A model generated the notes under the pieces. That model saw only the letters and a list, made by a program, of their open reading frames with translations, searched no databases and was not told the DNA's origin. From Bacteroidales bacterium (GTDB taxonomy: Bacteria; Bacteroidota; Bacteroidia; Bacteroidales; UBA932), in NCBI GenBank assembly GCA_017554135.1, contig JAFZIX010000306.1, positions 1 through 6,581 of the forward strand: a DNA stretch of 6,581 nt. Direction: 5' to 3'. Every line of letters begins with the position of its first letter. The first letter of the stretch is position 1. Of the stretch, positions 1-6,003 are shown in pieces. The translations under genes and the position numbers were made by a program.

Positions 1-742
1 GGCGGCCGAGCATGGGGATGAGGATGTGAGCGTCGGCAGCGGCGCGCCAGACGGGCGTAAGGCCGGTCGCCTCGGTGCCCATCACCAGCGCTGTGCCGGT
101 GCGCATGTCCACGTCGTAGTAGGGGGATGAATCCTGCAGTTGGGCGGTGAGGATGCGGATTCCGCGGGCCTTCAGGAAGGCGATGGCTTCCTCCGAGGAG
201 CAGCATACAACGGGCACGGTGAAGACTGCTCCGATGCTGGCGCGGATAAGGTTGGGGTTGTAGAGGTCCGTGAGCGGATCGCAGATGATGACGGCGTCCG
301 CCCCGGCAGCATCGGCACTGCGCAGCACCGCCCCCAGGTTTCCCGGTTTCTCCACCCCTTCCAGCACCATCACCAGCGGATTCTCCTTTAGTTTCAGATC
401 CTCCAGCCCCAGGTACTTCGCCTTCACCTCCGCAATTATCCCCTCCGTTCCCTCGCGGTAGGCCACCTTAGCATATAACTCTTTGGACAAATGAAAAGTT
501 CTACTTGAATAGATTCCTTCGCTTCGCTCGGAATGACAATAGAGAGAGGAATGACAGTTGTACAAATCCGGACAGATAAACACCGCCTCAAGGGCGAACC
601 CCGCCGCAACGCAATGCTCCAACTCGCGGCGGCCTTCCACCACGAAAACCCCCTCCTCGCGGCGCAAACGCGACTTCTCCTGAAGCGCAATCAAACGCTT
701 CAGTTTGGGATTCTGGGCAGATGTGATAACCTCCGGAATCAT
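1..742 (-). CDS. SpoU/TrmH-family RNA 2'-O-methyltransferase (3' end cut by window edge)
   Basis: This gene encodes a SPOUT-class, S-adenosylmethionine-dependent RNA ribose 2'-O-methyltransferase acting on rRNA or tRNA in the cytoplasm; the target nucleotide cannot be told from sequence. The 247 visible residues start MIPEVITSAQNPKLKRL, the usual opening of the SpoU substrate-binding domain (about 1-100). The catalytic domain shows motif 1, NLGAVLRSADAAG (135-147) with the conserved Asn and Arg, then NPNLIRASIGAVF (162-174), and motif 2, GTEATGL (222-228). Motif 3 begins with IPMLGR (242-247) and is cut by the window edge, so roughly 15-20 residues are missing. The start ATG overlaps the stop of the upstream lipoprotein gene by 4 bases (ATGA), suggesting translational coupling. 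Residues about 61-81 are an odd loop, CHSSLYCHSERSEG, encoded by a palindromic repeat. The reading frame and motifs stay intact, so the gene is probably functional. The family is secure; the exact substrate is not. Confidence 0.9.
   Translation of the reverse strand, partial: MIPEVITSAQNPKLKRLIALQEKSRLRREEGVFVVEGRRELEHCVAAGFALEAVFICPDLYNCHSSLYCHSERSEGIYSSRTFHLSKELYAKVAYREGTEGIIAEVKAKYLGLEDLKLKENPLVMVLEGVEKPGNLGAVLRSADAAGADAVIICDPLTDLYNPNLIRASIGAVFTVPVVCCSSEEAIAFLKARGIRILTAQLQDSSPYYDVDMRTGTALVMGTEATGLTPVWRAAADAHILIPMLGR
511..556. repeat. GTCATTCC...GGAATC palindromic repeat inside the methyltransferase gene
   Basis: On the minus strand this reads TGTCATTCCGAGCGAAGCGA followed by AGGAATCT. The ends ATTCC (minus strand of 530-534) and GGAAT (minus strand of 513-517) are complementary and enclose a GAGCGAAGCGAA centre. 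A second TGTCATTCC half-copy sits 18 bases upstream on the minus strand (548-556). The unit is in frame in the methyltransferase and encodes CHSERSEG. Short dispersed repeats that translate to SERSE-like peptides are known from many bacterial genomes; assigning this copy to that class is from recall. Confidence 0.75.
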
Positions 743-1674
743 TCGTACTCGATAACTACTTTGACGAGTTTATATCTGCTGACCATGCCGGTTTCGCTTG
801 TTTCGTGCGAACGGGTGCGGGAATTATAGGCAAGATACCTTTCTCCGTTGATAAACACAAAACCCGGGCAGGCAAGTGCCCAGTGCTCATCGGCCTCAAC
901 CCAGCGGTTCAACTCGCAAGGGAACTCGCGCACGAAAGGTCCGTCCACCAGATAGCACCTGAAAAAGCAGGCGTCGGTAGTGCCGCCATGGGTGTTATAA
1001 TAGGTAGGGAACAGCAGGTCATAGCGCTTGTCCACCTTGCACGCTGCGTTATTATAGAGGAAATCTCCCGCCAGTATCTCGGTATCACTCACCTGCTCTC
1101 CCCTCTTGTTGAATTCAGCCACGGTCATGCGGCGGTTCTTGTAGTGCTCCTGGGTAATCCTGGAATAAAGTTTCCAGCGATTGCCCCGCGTGACCATCAC
1201 ATTCTGGGTGTCATGGATTTTGTCGTAGAGCATCTTCCTGTCAGTAAACTCTATGCCGTCCTTTGACTTCCAGAGGAATACTCCACGCTCCCAACTCTTT
1301 TCACCTATCCACTGGCAGCCGACCATACGGTAGGGATACTCCTTGTCCTTGACCATGAACACCGACTGCTCGATCACGGTATCCATAACCTTGCACTTCA
1401 ACTCATAATGGAAGCCGTCGGTGGACTCGGCCAAATACAGGTTCTGACTCCGCTCGTTCTCGGCTATTCCGTCTATCGGATTGCCGGAAAAGTACATCCT
1501 GTAGGTCCCGTCCGGCAATTGGATGATATTATAGTAGTTGATCAGTTCCATCCCGAAGTCCGCATTCGTTGCAAACTCTATCGGGGCTTCAGGGAAACTG
1601 ACGCCGATTATGGTCTTCTTGCCGCAAGCGCAGAAAGCCACGGCTAAAAGGCATAGAAGTGCTATCCTTTTCAT
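739..1674 (-). CDS. Predicted lipoprotein with glycosidase-like beta-propeller features
   Basis: The 311-residue product starts MKRIALLCLLAVAFCACGKK: a positive N-terminus, a hydrophobic stretch and Cys17 as the probable lipidated residue after Ala16, giving a lipid-anchored envelope protein. The acidic residues usually linked to surface export in Bacteroidota do not follow this cysteine, so a periplasm-facing location is more likely (inference). The mature part has spaced, similar stretches: LPDGTYRMYFSG (53-64), LYLAESTDGFHYE (79-91), GVFLWKSKDGIEFTD (131-145), NRWKLYSRI (165-173) and GERYLAYNSRTR (277-288). Repeated 'S-x-DG-x-x-F/Y' turns followed by 'Y-x-x-Y' strands are typical of five-bladed propellers of GH43/GH32-like enzymes and their non-catalytic relatives. 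Without a structure search I cannot assign catalytic acids, so sugar cleavage or binding is a guess. It overlaps lysS upstream and the methyltransferase downstream by 4 bases each, so it is probably co-translated with both. Gene and lipoprotein status are firm; the fold is moderate. Confidence 0.85.
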   Translation of the reverse strand: MKRIALLCLLAVAFCACGKKTIIGVSFPEAPIEFATNADFGMELINYYNIIQLPDGTYRMYFSGNPIDGIAENERSQNLYLAESTDGFHYELKCKVMDTVIEQSVFMVKDKEYPYRMVGCQWIGEKSWERGVFLWKSKDGIEFTDRKMLYDKIHDTQNVMVTRGNRWKLYSRITQEHYKNRRMTVAEFNKRGEQVSDTEILAGDFLYNNAACKVDKRYDLLFPTYYNTHGGTTDACFFRCYLVDGPFVREFPCELNRWVEADEHWALACPGFVFINGERYLAYNSRTRSHETSETGMVSRYKLVKVVIEYE

Positions 1675-3230
1675 TCGCTCGGAATGACAGGGGTGTCGGC
1701 CTTTTCTTCCTTCTTCAGGGCCTTTTCGGGCTTCATCTGGGGGAAGAAGAGAACATCCTGGATGGCGGTCTGGCCGGTCATGAACATGGTGAGGCGGTCG
1801 ATTCCCATTCCGAGGCCGGAGGTGGGAGGCATGCCGTATTCGAGGGCGCGCACGAAGTCATAGTCGATGAACATCGCCTCGTCGTCGCCCTTGCTCTTCA
1901 AGCGGGCCTGCTCCTCGAAGCGCTCCAACTGGTCGATTGGATCGTTCAGCTCGGAATATGCGTTCGCCAGTTCCTTGCCGCAGACGAAGAGTTCGAAGCG
2001 CTCGGTGAGGGCAGGATTGCTGCGATGGCGCTTGGTGAGCGGCGACATCTCTACCGGATAATCTATGATGAAGGTAGGCTGGATAAGGTTCTTTTCGGCA
2101 TATTCACCGAAGATGGCATCGATCAGTTTGCCCTTGCCCATCGAGGGTTCGACCTCGACATTCAGTTTCTTGCAGGTGGCGCGGAGTTCGGCCTCGTCCA
2201 TCCCGCTCACATCCACTCCGGCGTATTCCTTGATGGCGTCGAGTATAGGCAGACGGCGATATTCTCCGCCGAAATCCACCTCGTTCTCCCCTATCTTCAC
2301 CTTCGTTGTGCCATTCACGACCACTGCTATCTTCTGGAGCATCTTCTCCACGAAATCCATCATCCAGATGTAGTCCTTGTAGGCCACGTAGATCTCCATG
2401 CAGGTGAACTCCGGGTTGTGAGTCTTGTCCATGCCCTCGTTGCGAAAGTCCTTCGCGAACTCGTAGACTCCGTTGAAGCCGCCCACGATGAGGCGCTTGA
2501 GGTAGAGTTCGTTGGCTATGCGCAGGTACAGGGGGATGTCCAGGGCGTTATGATGGGTGATGAAGGGGCGTGCCGTTGCTCCACCGGGGATGCTCTGGAG
2601 GATGGGGGTTTCCACCTCGAGGCAGCCGGCGGCGTTGAAGTACTCGCGCATGGTGGCCACGATCTTGGCGCGCTTGATGAAGGTGTCCTTCACCTGCGGG
2701 TTCACGATGAGGTCCACATAGCGCTGGCGGTAGCGGAGTTCGGGATCGGTGAAGGCGTCATGCACCACGCCGTCCACTTCCTTCACAATGGGAAGCACGC
2801 GCAGGCTCTTGCTGAGTACGGTGAGTTCCTTTTCGTGGATGCTGAGTTGGCCGGTCTGGGTGATGAAGGCGTAGCCCTTGATTCCCACAACGTCGCCGAT
2901 ATCGAGCAGTTTCTTCCAGACGGTGTTGTACATGGTCTTGTCCTCGTCCGGGCAGATTTCGTCGCGCTTGACATATATCTGGATGCGGCCGGTCTCGTCC
3001 TGGAGTTCGCCGAAGGATGCGGCGCCCATTATGCGGCGGCTCATTATGCGGCCGGCGAGGCATACGTCGGCGAAATTACCCTTTTCGGGGTCGTAGTTCT
3101 CGGCGATGTTCTTCGTGCTTTCGTTTACGGGATATAATGCAGCCGGATAGGGCTCGATGCCAAGTTCACGCAATTTCGCAAGGGATTCCCTGCGTATCAG
3201 TTCCTGTTCGCTGTACTCGATGTTTGCCAT
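1671..3230 (-). CDS. lysS: Lysyl-tRNA synthetase, class II
   Basis: LysS charges tRNA-Lys with lysine using ATP in the cytoplasm. The product is 519 residues from the start chosen here, MANIEYSEQELIRRESL. An in-frame ATG at 3287 would add 19 residues, but that segment is encoded by the promoter and hairpin region and looks non-coding. The order is an N-terminal helix, an OB-fold anticodon-binding domain (about 56-145, with AGRIMSRRIMGAASFGELQD), a class II core with motif 1 around FIKRAKIVATMREYF (184-198), motif 2 FRNEGMDKTHNPEFT (262-276), the substrate-site stretch GKELANAYSELNDP (418-431), and motif 3 GMPPTSGLGMGIDRL (466-480). The core ends with FFPQMKPEK (495-503); Bacteroides LysS, as I recall it, carries a further C-terminal domain of some 60-70 residues that is absent here. 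The last residues, VIPSE, come from a repeat fragment. The TGA stop overlaps the ATG of the next gene by 4 bases. Confidence 0.97.
   Translation of the reverse strand: MANIEYSEQELIRRESLAKLRELGIEPYPAALYPVNESTKNIAENYDPEKGNFADVCLAGRIMSRRIMGAASFGELQDETGRIQIYVKRDEICPDEDKTMYNTVWKKLLDIGDVVGIKGYAFITQTGQLSIHEKELTVLSKSLRVLPIVKEVDGVVHDAFTDPELRYRQRYVDLIVNPQVKDTFIKRAKIVATMREYFNAAGCLEVETPILQSIPGGATARPFITHHNALDIPLYLRIANELYLKRLIVGGFNGVYEFAKDFRNEGMDKTHNPEFTCMEIYVAYKDYIWMMDFVEKMLQKIAVVVNGTTKVKIGENEVDFGGEYRRLPILDAIKEYAGVDVSGMDEAELRATCKKLNVEVEPSMGKGKLIDAIFGEYAEKNLIQPTFIIDYPVEMSPLTKRHRSNPALTERFELFVCGKELANAYSELNDPIDQLERFEEQARLKSKGDDEAMFIDYDFVRALEYGMPPTSGLGMGIDRLTMFMTGQTAIQDVLFFPQMKPEKALKKEEKADTPVIPSE
1674..1690. 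repeat. Fragment of the GTCATTCC repeat at the end of lysS
   Basis: Sixteen bases here (plus strand TTCGCTCGGAATGACA, 1674-1689) are identical to 523-538 inside the methyltransferase gene. Read on the minus strand they give the final VIPSE of LysS, and their edge supplies the A of the ATGA stop/start overlap with the lipoprotein gene. It appears to be a half-copy, since no matching GGAATC end follows. Confidence 0.65.
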
Positions 3231-3247
3231 TTTATTATAATTTGCCT

Positions 3248-3256
3248 GCAAATATA
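3248..3256 (-). promoter_or_regulatory. Putative lysS promoter, -7 box TATATTTGC
   Basis: On the minus strand the sequence TATATTTGC fits the Bacteroidota primary-sigma -7 consensus TAnnTTTG. It lies 18 bases before the lysS ATG at 3230, so the leader would be only about 10-15 nt and A/T-rich, with no Shine-Dalgarno sequence. No clear -33 TTG is seen at the usual spacing, because that region is occupied by the first hairpin. The site supports the shorter LysS start. It probably drives lysS, the lipoprotein and the methyltransferase together. Confidence 0.55.
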
Positions 3257-3260
3257 ATAA

Positions 3261-3295
3261 TTCCGTGCGTAAAAACCGGGTTTTCACGCACGGAA
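3261..3295. repeat. Hairpin 1 of a pair, upstream of lysS
   Basis: TTCCGTGCGT (3261-3270) pairs perfectly with ACGCACGGAA (3286-3295). After one A/C mismatch, AAAA pairs with TTTT, leaving a 5-base loop CCGGG. It sits directly upstream of the lysS -7 box, where a -33 element would be expected. It may be an operator or part of a terminator for the gene to the right. Confidence 0.75.
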
Positions 3296-3314
3296 GGTAT
3301 CAAAAACAAGGTGT

Positions 3315-3343
3315 CGTGCGTAAAACAGGCGTTTTCACGCACG
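3315..3343 (-). terminator. Hairpin 2 of a pair, possible terminator of the DUF5683-like gene
   Basis: CGTGCGT (3315-3321) pairs with ACGCACG (3337-3343), and AAAAC (3322-3326) pairs with GTTTT (3331-3335), with one bulged C and a 4-base loop AGGC. Its arms match those of hairpin 1. Read on the minus strand it begins 18 bases after the stop of the DUF5683-like gene and is followed by ACACCTTGTTTTTG, a weak T-run. Termination is plausible, but the duplicated design may mean a binding site instead. Confidence 0.5.
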
Positions 3344-3360
3344 GCCACCTAATTACCATG

Positions 3361-3951
3361 TTAGAAACTGACCTTCAGGGACATTCCGGCGGCGGGCGTC
3401 AGGGACGAACCACTCGGAGTGGCCGCGGTGGGAGCGAAGGAGAAGTAAGGCTCCAGGCCGACGTTCACGGAAGCCTGCCTTCCATACATGTCCTGATAGT
3501 ACATATTCTTCACCTTGGCAATCTTTCCCGCATCGATGCAGGCCCAAATGCTGGTTGTCAGAGTACCAGCCAGACCAACGAGAACCCCGGTAAGATGCTT
3601 CTTGGCAGCGTCCCTGTCGGTGAAACCAGTCACTGTGCCATTCTCATCAACGACAAGATACGGCTTGAGACCATCCCAGGAATCGCGAACAACCGAAATG
3701 CAAATAGCATCAGCCCCGACGAAGATGAATCCACGCCCAACTTCACCCATCATAATCTGGCCAAGGCCAGGGGTAAAGAAAGTGAAGAATTTAGTCCAAC
3801 CGACACGATAAGGATCGATTGCCTGCTGCACATACTCCTTGGTATCGTACATTCCCTTAAGATCCTTGTACTTCATCCCAGGAGCAACCTGGGCGTTTGC
3901 AGATGCCAGTGCTACCAGCGCCACAACTGCGGAAATCAAAAACTTTTTCAT
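3361..3951 (-). CDS. DUF5683-like secreted/membrane protein
   Basis: The product has 196 residues. The N-terminus MKKFLISAVVALVALASANA followed by Q is a clean Sec signal peptide with an Ala-x-Ala cleavage site at 20/21. Then comes WTKFFTFFTPGLGQIMMGEV (52-71) and RGFIFVGAD, which resembles the 'PGLGQ-x-Y-x-G' signature of the DUF5683/TM2-like small membrane proteins common in Bacteroidota. Hydrophobic segments lie at about 71-90 and 119-138. The tail is low in complexity (TAATPSGSSLTPAAG) and ends in LKVSF, a terminal aromatic residue reminiscent of outer-membrane strands. The function of this family is unknown to me; an envelope location is the only safe inference. It follows the transporter gene by 61 bases on the same strand with no terminator between, so co-transcription is possible, but it also has its own promoter-like box. 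Gene call is firm, family call moderate. Confidence 0.85.
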   Translation of the reverse strand: MKKFLISAVVALVALASANAQVAPGMKYKDLKGMYDTKEYVQQAIDPYRVGWTKFFTFFTPGLGQIMMGEVGRGFIFVGADAICISVVRDSWDGLKPYLVVDENGTVTGFTDRDAAKKHLTGVLVGLAGTLTTSIWACIDAGKIAKVKNMYYQDMYGRQASVNVGLEPYFSFAPTAATPSGSSLTPAAGMSLKVSF

Positions 3952-3988
3952 ATCAAATAACTTCGCTATTTAAGACGTTTTACGCGGC

Positions 3989-3997
3989 GCAAAGTTA
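3989..3997 (-). promoter_or_regulatory. Putative promoter of the DUF5683-like gene, -7 box TAACTTTGC
   Basis: TAACTTTGC on the minus strand fits TAnnTTTG and lies 37 bases before the ATG at 3951, in the short gap after the transporter gene. A convincing -33 TTG is not seen at 19-21 bases. The leader would be about 30 nt. Confidence 0.5.
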
Positions 3998-4012
3998 CAC
4001 AATAATCTAATA

Positions 4013-5494
4013 CTACAGTTCTATCGGCTTATACTTCGGCACGAGACTCTTCATGATGCTCCAGGCAAGGAGATAGGCGATGCCGCAGAAGCAGAACATG
4101 ATGAAGTAGCCGGCAGGTTTGCCGCTGAAGCCGAGGAAGGTGAATGCGTCGCCCATGTTCTCGGAATAGGTGAACAGGCGTCCTGCTATCTTCTGGATAA
4201 ACATGGAACCTACGCCTCCAGCCATGGCGCCGATACCGGTCACGGTCGCAATTGCGCTCTTCGGGAACATATCGCCGATGGTGGAGAACAGGTTTGCGCT
4301 CCAGGCCTGATGCCCGGCGGCCGCAAGGCCGATCAGGATTGCCGGAATCCAGGCTGAATTGAACTTCATTCCCAGAGGCTGCGCGAGCAGTGCGCAGAGA
4401 GGGAAGAATGCGAAAATCAGCATGGCCAGCATGCGTCCGGGATAAGGGTGCATTCCTCTCTTCTCAACGAAGATCTTAGGTAGATATCCGCCACCGATGG
4501 ACACCACCGTCACGATCAGATAGAGGGTGAAGATGAGCCACTGCCCAAGCGGAGTAGTGACGGGAGCGTTGAACTGATTGCTGAAATAGGAAGGGGCCCA
4601 GAAAAGGAAGAACCACCACACGCCGTCGGTGAAAAACTTGCCGGTGATGAACTGCCAGGTCTGCTTGAAGGAGAAGCATTTCCAGAGGGAGATCTGCTTT
4701 TCGGGGGATTCCCGGTCAGGGCCGGGAATGACGGCAGCGTCATGGCCGACCTGATCGGCCATCTCCGCATCATCCTGATGGATGTAGGCAAGTTCCGCCT
4801 CATTCACATGCTTGCTCTTCTCCGGTTTCTCGTACATGAAGGCCCAGAAGAACATCCAGATGAAACCGAGGGCACCGATGATGATGAACGCCATCTCCCA
4901 GCCGAACTTCATGGCCAGCGGGGGGATGCATAGGGGTGCCGCGAGGGCGCCCACGGATGCACCGGCGTTGAAGATGGAGGTGGCAAACGCACGGTCCTTC
5001 TTCGGGAAGTATTCGGCGGTAACCTTGATTGCCGCAGGGAAGTTTCCTGCCTCACCGAGAGCCAGTATGCCACGGCAGAGGAGGAATAGATAAACGGATG
5101 TGGTAGATATGGCCAGCGCCACGTTGGAAGCCACCTCCATCCCCTTCAGGGCGGCGATGTTCTCACCCACGATGAGGCTCGTAGCCCAGCCGCAGGCGGC
5201 ATGCAGGCAGGCGCCCGCAGACCATACTCCGATGGCAATGAGATAGCCCTTCTTCGTGCCCATCCAGTCCACGAACTTGCCGGCGAAGAGGCAGGCGATT
5301 GCGTAGAAGATGGAGAAGAATGCGGTAATCGTTCCGTAATTGTCGTCAGTCCAGTGGAACTCAGGCTTGATAAAGTTCTCGTAGGTCAGCGACAGCACCT
5401 GGCGGTCGAGATAGTTGACGGTGGTCGCCACAAAAAGCAGCGAGCACAGCCACCAGCGCCAATTGGTCATCAGTTTGCTTTGTGTATTACTCAT
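4013..5494 (-). CDS. MFS hexuronate transporter (ExuT-like, anion:cation symporter family)
   Basis: This 493-residue inner-membrane protein probably imports galacturonate or glucuronate with protons. TM1 carries NYLDRQVLSLTYENF (27-41). The loop VDWMGTKKGYLIAIGVWS (75-92) is the MFS 2-3 loop, and RGILALGEAGNFPAAIK (141-157) is the ACS-family signature, followed by AEYFPKKDRAFATSIFNAG (160-178), very close to known hexuronate transporters. The central cytoplasmic loop spans about 223-280. About 12 hydrophobic segments can be counted. It is longer than typical ExuT (about 430) because of an extended TM3-TM4 region (about 103-135) and a longer central loop. Residues 254-266 of that loop (VIPGPDRESPEKQ) come from a palindromic repeat read in frame. 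Its neighbour to the right, KDPG aldolase, supports uronate use. Sugar-acid specificity (hexuronate versus glucarate or KDG) is inferred. The first ATG, 5494, is chosen because a promoter-like box lies close upstream; Met9 is possible. Confidence 0.9.
   Translation of the reverse strand: MSNTQSKLMTNWRWWLCSLLFVATTVNYLDRQVLSLTYENFIKPEFHWTDDNYGTITAFFSIFYAIACLFAGKFVDWMGTKKGYLIAIGVWSAGACLHAACGWATSLIVGENIAALKGMEVASNVALAISTTSVYLFLLCRGILALGEAGNFPAAIKVTAEYFPKKDRAFATSIFNAGASVGALAAPLCIPPLAMKFGWEMAFIIIGALGFIWMFFWAFMYEKPEKSKHVNEAELAYIHQDDAEMADQVGHDAAVIPGPDRESPEKQISLWKCFSFKQTWQFITGKFFTDGVWWFFLFWAPSYFSNQFNAPVTTPLGQWLIFTLYLIVTVVSIGGGYLPKIFVEKRGMHPYPGRMLAMLIFAFFPLCALLAQPLGMKFNSAWIPAILIGLAAAGHQAWSANLFSTIGDMFPKSAIATVTGIGAMAGGVGSMFIQKIAGRLFTYSENMGDAFTFLGFSGKPAGYFIMFCFCGIAYLLAWSIMKSLVPKYKPIEL
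4706..4734. repeat. GTCATTCC...GGAATC palindromic repeat inside the transporter gene
   Basis: ATTCCCGG (4708-4715) is perfectly complementary to CCGGGAAT (4722-4729), with a 6-base loop. On the minus strand it reads GTCATTCCCGG...CCGGGAATCC, so it shares GTCATTCC and GGAATC ends with the copy at 511-539 but has a different centre. It encodes VIPGPDRESP in frame, in a cytoplasmic loop that should tolerate insertions. Confidence 0.75.
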
Positions 5495-5520
5495 ATAAAA
5501 CTATTGTTTCCTTAATCCCT

Positions 5521-5540
5521 CAAAGATAAGAATTATCTTT
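5521..5540 (-). promoter_or_regulatory. Putative transporter promoter with overlapping 19-bp palindrome
   Basis: On the minus strand TATCTTTG (5521-5528) fits the -7 consensus TAnnTTTG, 27 bases before the transporter ATG. The perfect inverted repeat AAAGATAA-GAA-TTATCTTT (5522-5540) covers that box. A dimeric repressor bound here would block the promoter, so this may be the operator of a uronate-responsive regulator; no regulator gene is in the window. No clear -33 element is seen. Confidence 0.45.
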
Positions 5541-5577
5541 TAATTATTTCTTTTCCGGTCTTACTAGATTACAATAA

Positions 5578-6003
5578 ATGATGTATATTTTTGTGAATAA
5601 TATGGATATGGAGATTCCGAGGGGAAACAGCCGGGAAGACACCAAAGCCCGGAGACAAATCATAAAAGCGTATTATAATAAATGGTTTTCGGCCAACCCT
5701 GATCAGGTGGTTCGGAACAAAGCGCTACACGCAGATATCCACGTTAAGTACTCTTCCATGAACGAGACTTCCGGACGTGCTTCTGCATCGTATGAGTCAA
5801 CCATGGCAGTGTTTCATCTGTCCGATATATTAGAAAAGGCAACGGTTACAAGTATTGTTGCACCAAAACCAAGAGATAACAATCAGAAAGCCTTTTCCAA
5901 AATTTACAAGATGAAGTATGGGAAATACAAACTCGTCGTTGGTCTACAGAAATCAACTGGGCATCTTGTACAATACTATGTGGGAGGTGGGGATAAAAAA
6001 TAA
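5578..6003 (+). CDS. Uncharacterised small basic protein; possible BECR/RelE-like fold
   Basis: I do not recognise this gene with certainty. The longest reading gives 141 residues, but a promoter-like box lies inside the first codons (5586-5593), so the real start is probably ATG 5602 or 5608 (131-133 residues, MEIPRGNSREDTKARRQ). It has a basic N-terminal helix (about residues 18-38 of the long form), a central stretch KYSSMNETSGRASASYESTM (57-76), a helix VFHLSDILEKA (78-88), and a C-terminal beta-like part with KYGKYKLVVGLQKS (113-126) and HLVQYYV (129-135). There is no signal peptide or TM segment, so it is cytoplasmic. Helices followed by a small sheet would suit the barnase/EndoU/colicin/RelE nuclease superfamily, but that is only a topology-based guess. 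It is the sole plus-strand gene, is A+T-richer than its flanks, and separates the aldolase and transporter genes, which suggests acquisition. Confidence 0.75.
   Translation: MMYIFVNNMDMEIPRGNSREDTKARRQIIKAYYNKWFSANPDQVVRNKALHADIHVKYSSMNETSGRASASYESTMAVFHLSDILEKATVTSIVAPKPRDNNQKAFSKIYKMKYGKYKLVVGLQKSTGHLVQYYVGGGDKK
5586..5593 (+). promoter_or_regulatory. Putative promoter of the small basic protein gene, -7 box TATTTTTG
   Basis: TATTTTTG fits TAnnTTTG and lies inside the longest reading of the gene. A transcript starting about 5 bases later would be almost leaderless to ATG 5602 or 5608, and this argues against the ATGs at 5578 and 5581. The -33 element is not clear. Confidence 0.35.

Noticed and set aside
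436..690. A minus-strand 84-codon frame overlapping the methyltransferase gene
   Set aside because: It is in a different frame within the same stretch and contains only the out-of-frame reading of the repeat (VIPSEAKESI). The SpoU motifs are in the other frame.
1659..3137. A long plus-strand open frame of 492 codons opposite lysS
   Set aside because: It lies wholly antisense to lysS, whose class II motifs are all intact. Its product is rich in H, A, G, V, L and E with no recognisable domain. Such frames arise from G+C-rich codon use.
3261..3343. Possible CRISPR array from repeated CGTGCGT arms
   Set aside because: There are only two hairpin units, in different lengths and with alternating inverted arms, and no regular spacers.
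3265..3960. A plus-strand open frame of 231 codons across the hairpins and the DUF5683-like gene
   Set aside because: It begins inside hairpin sequence (with a duplicated VFTHG from the repeated arms) and runs antisense to a gene with a clean signal peptide. No domain is seen.
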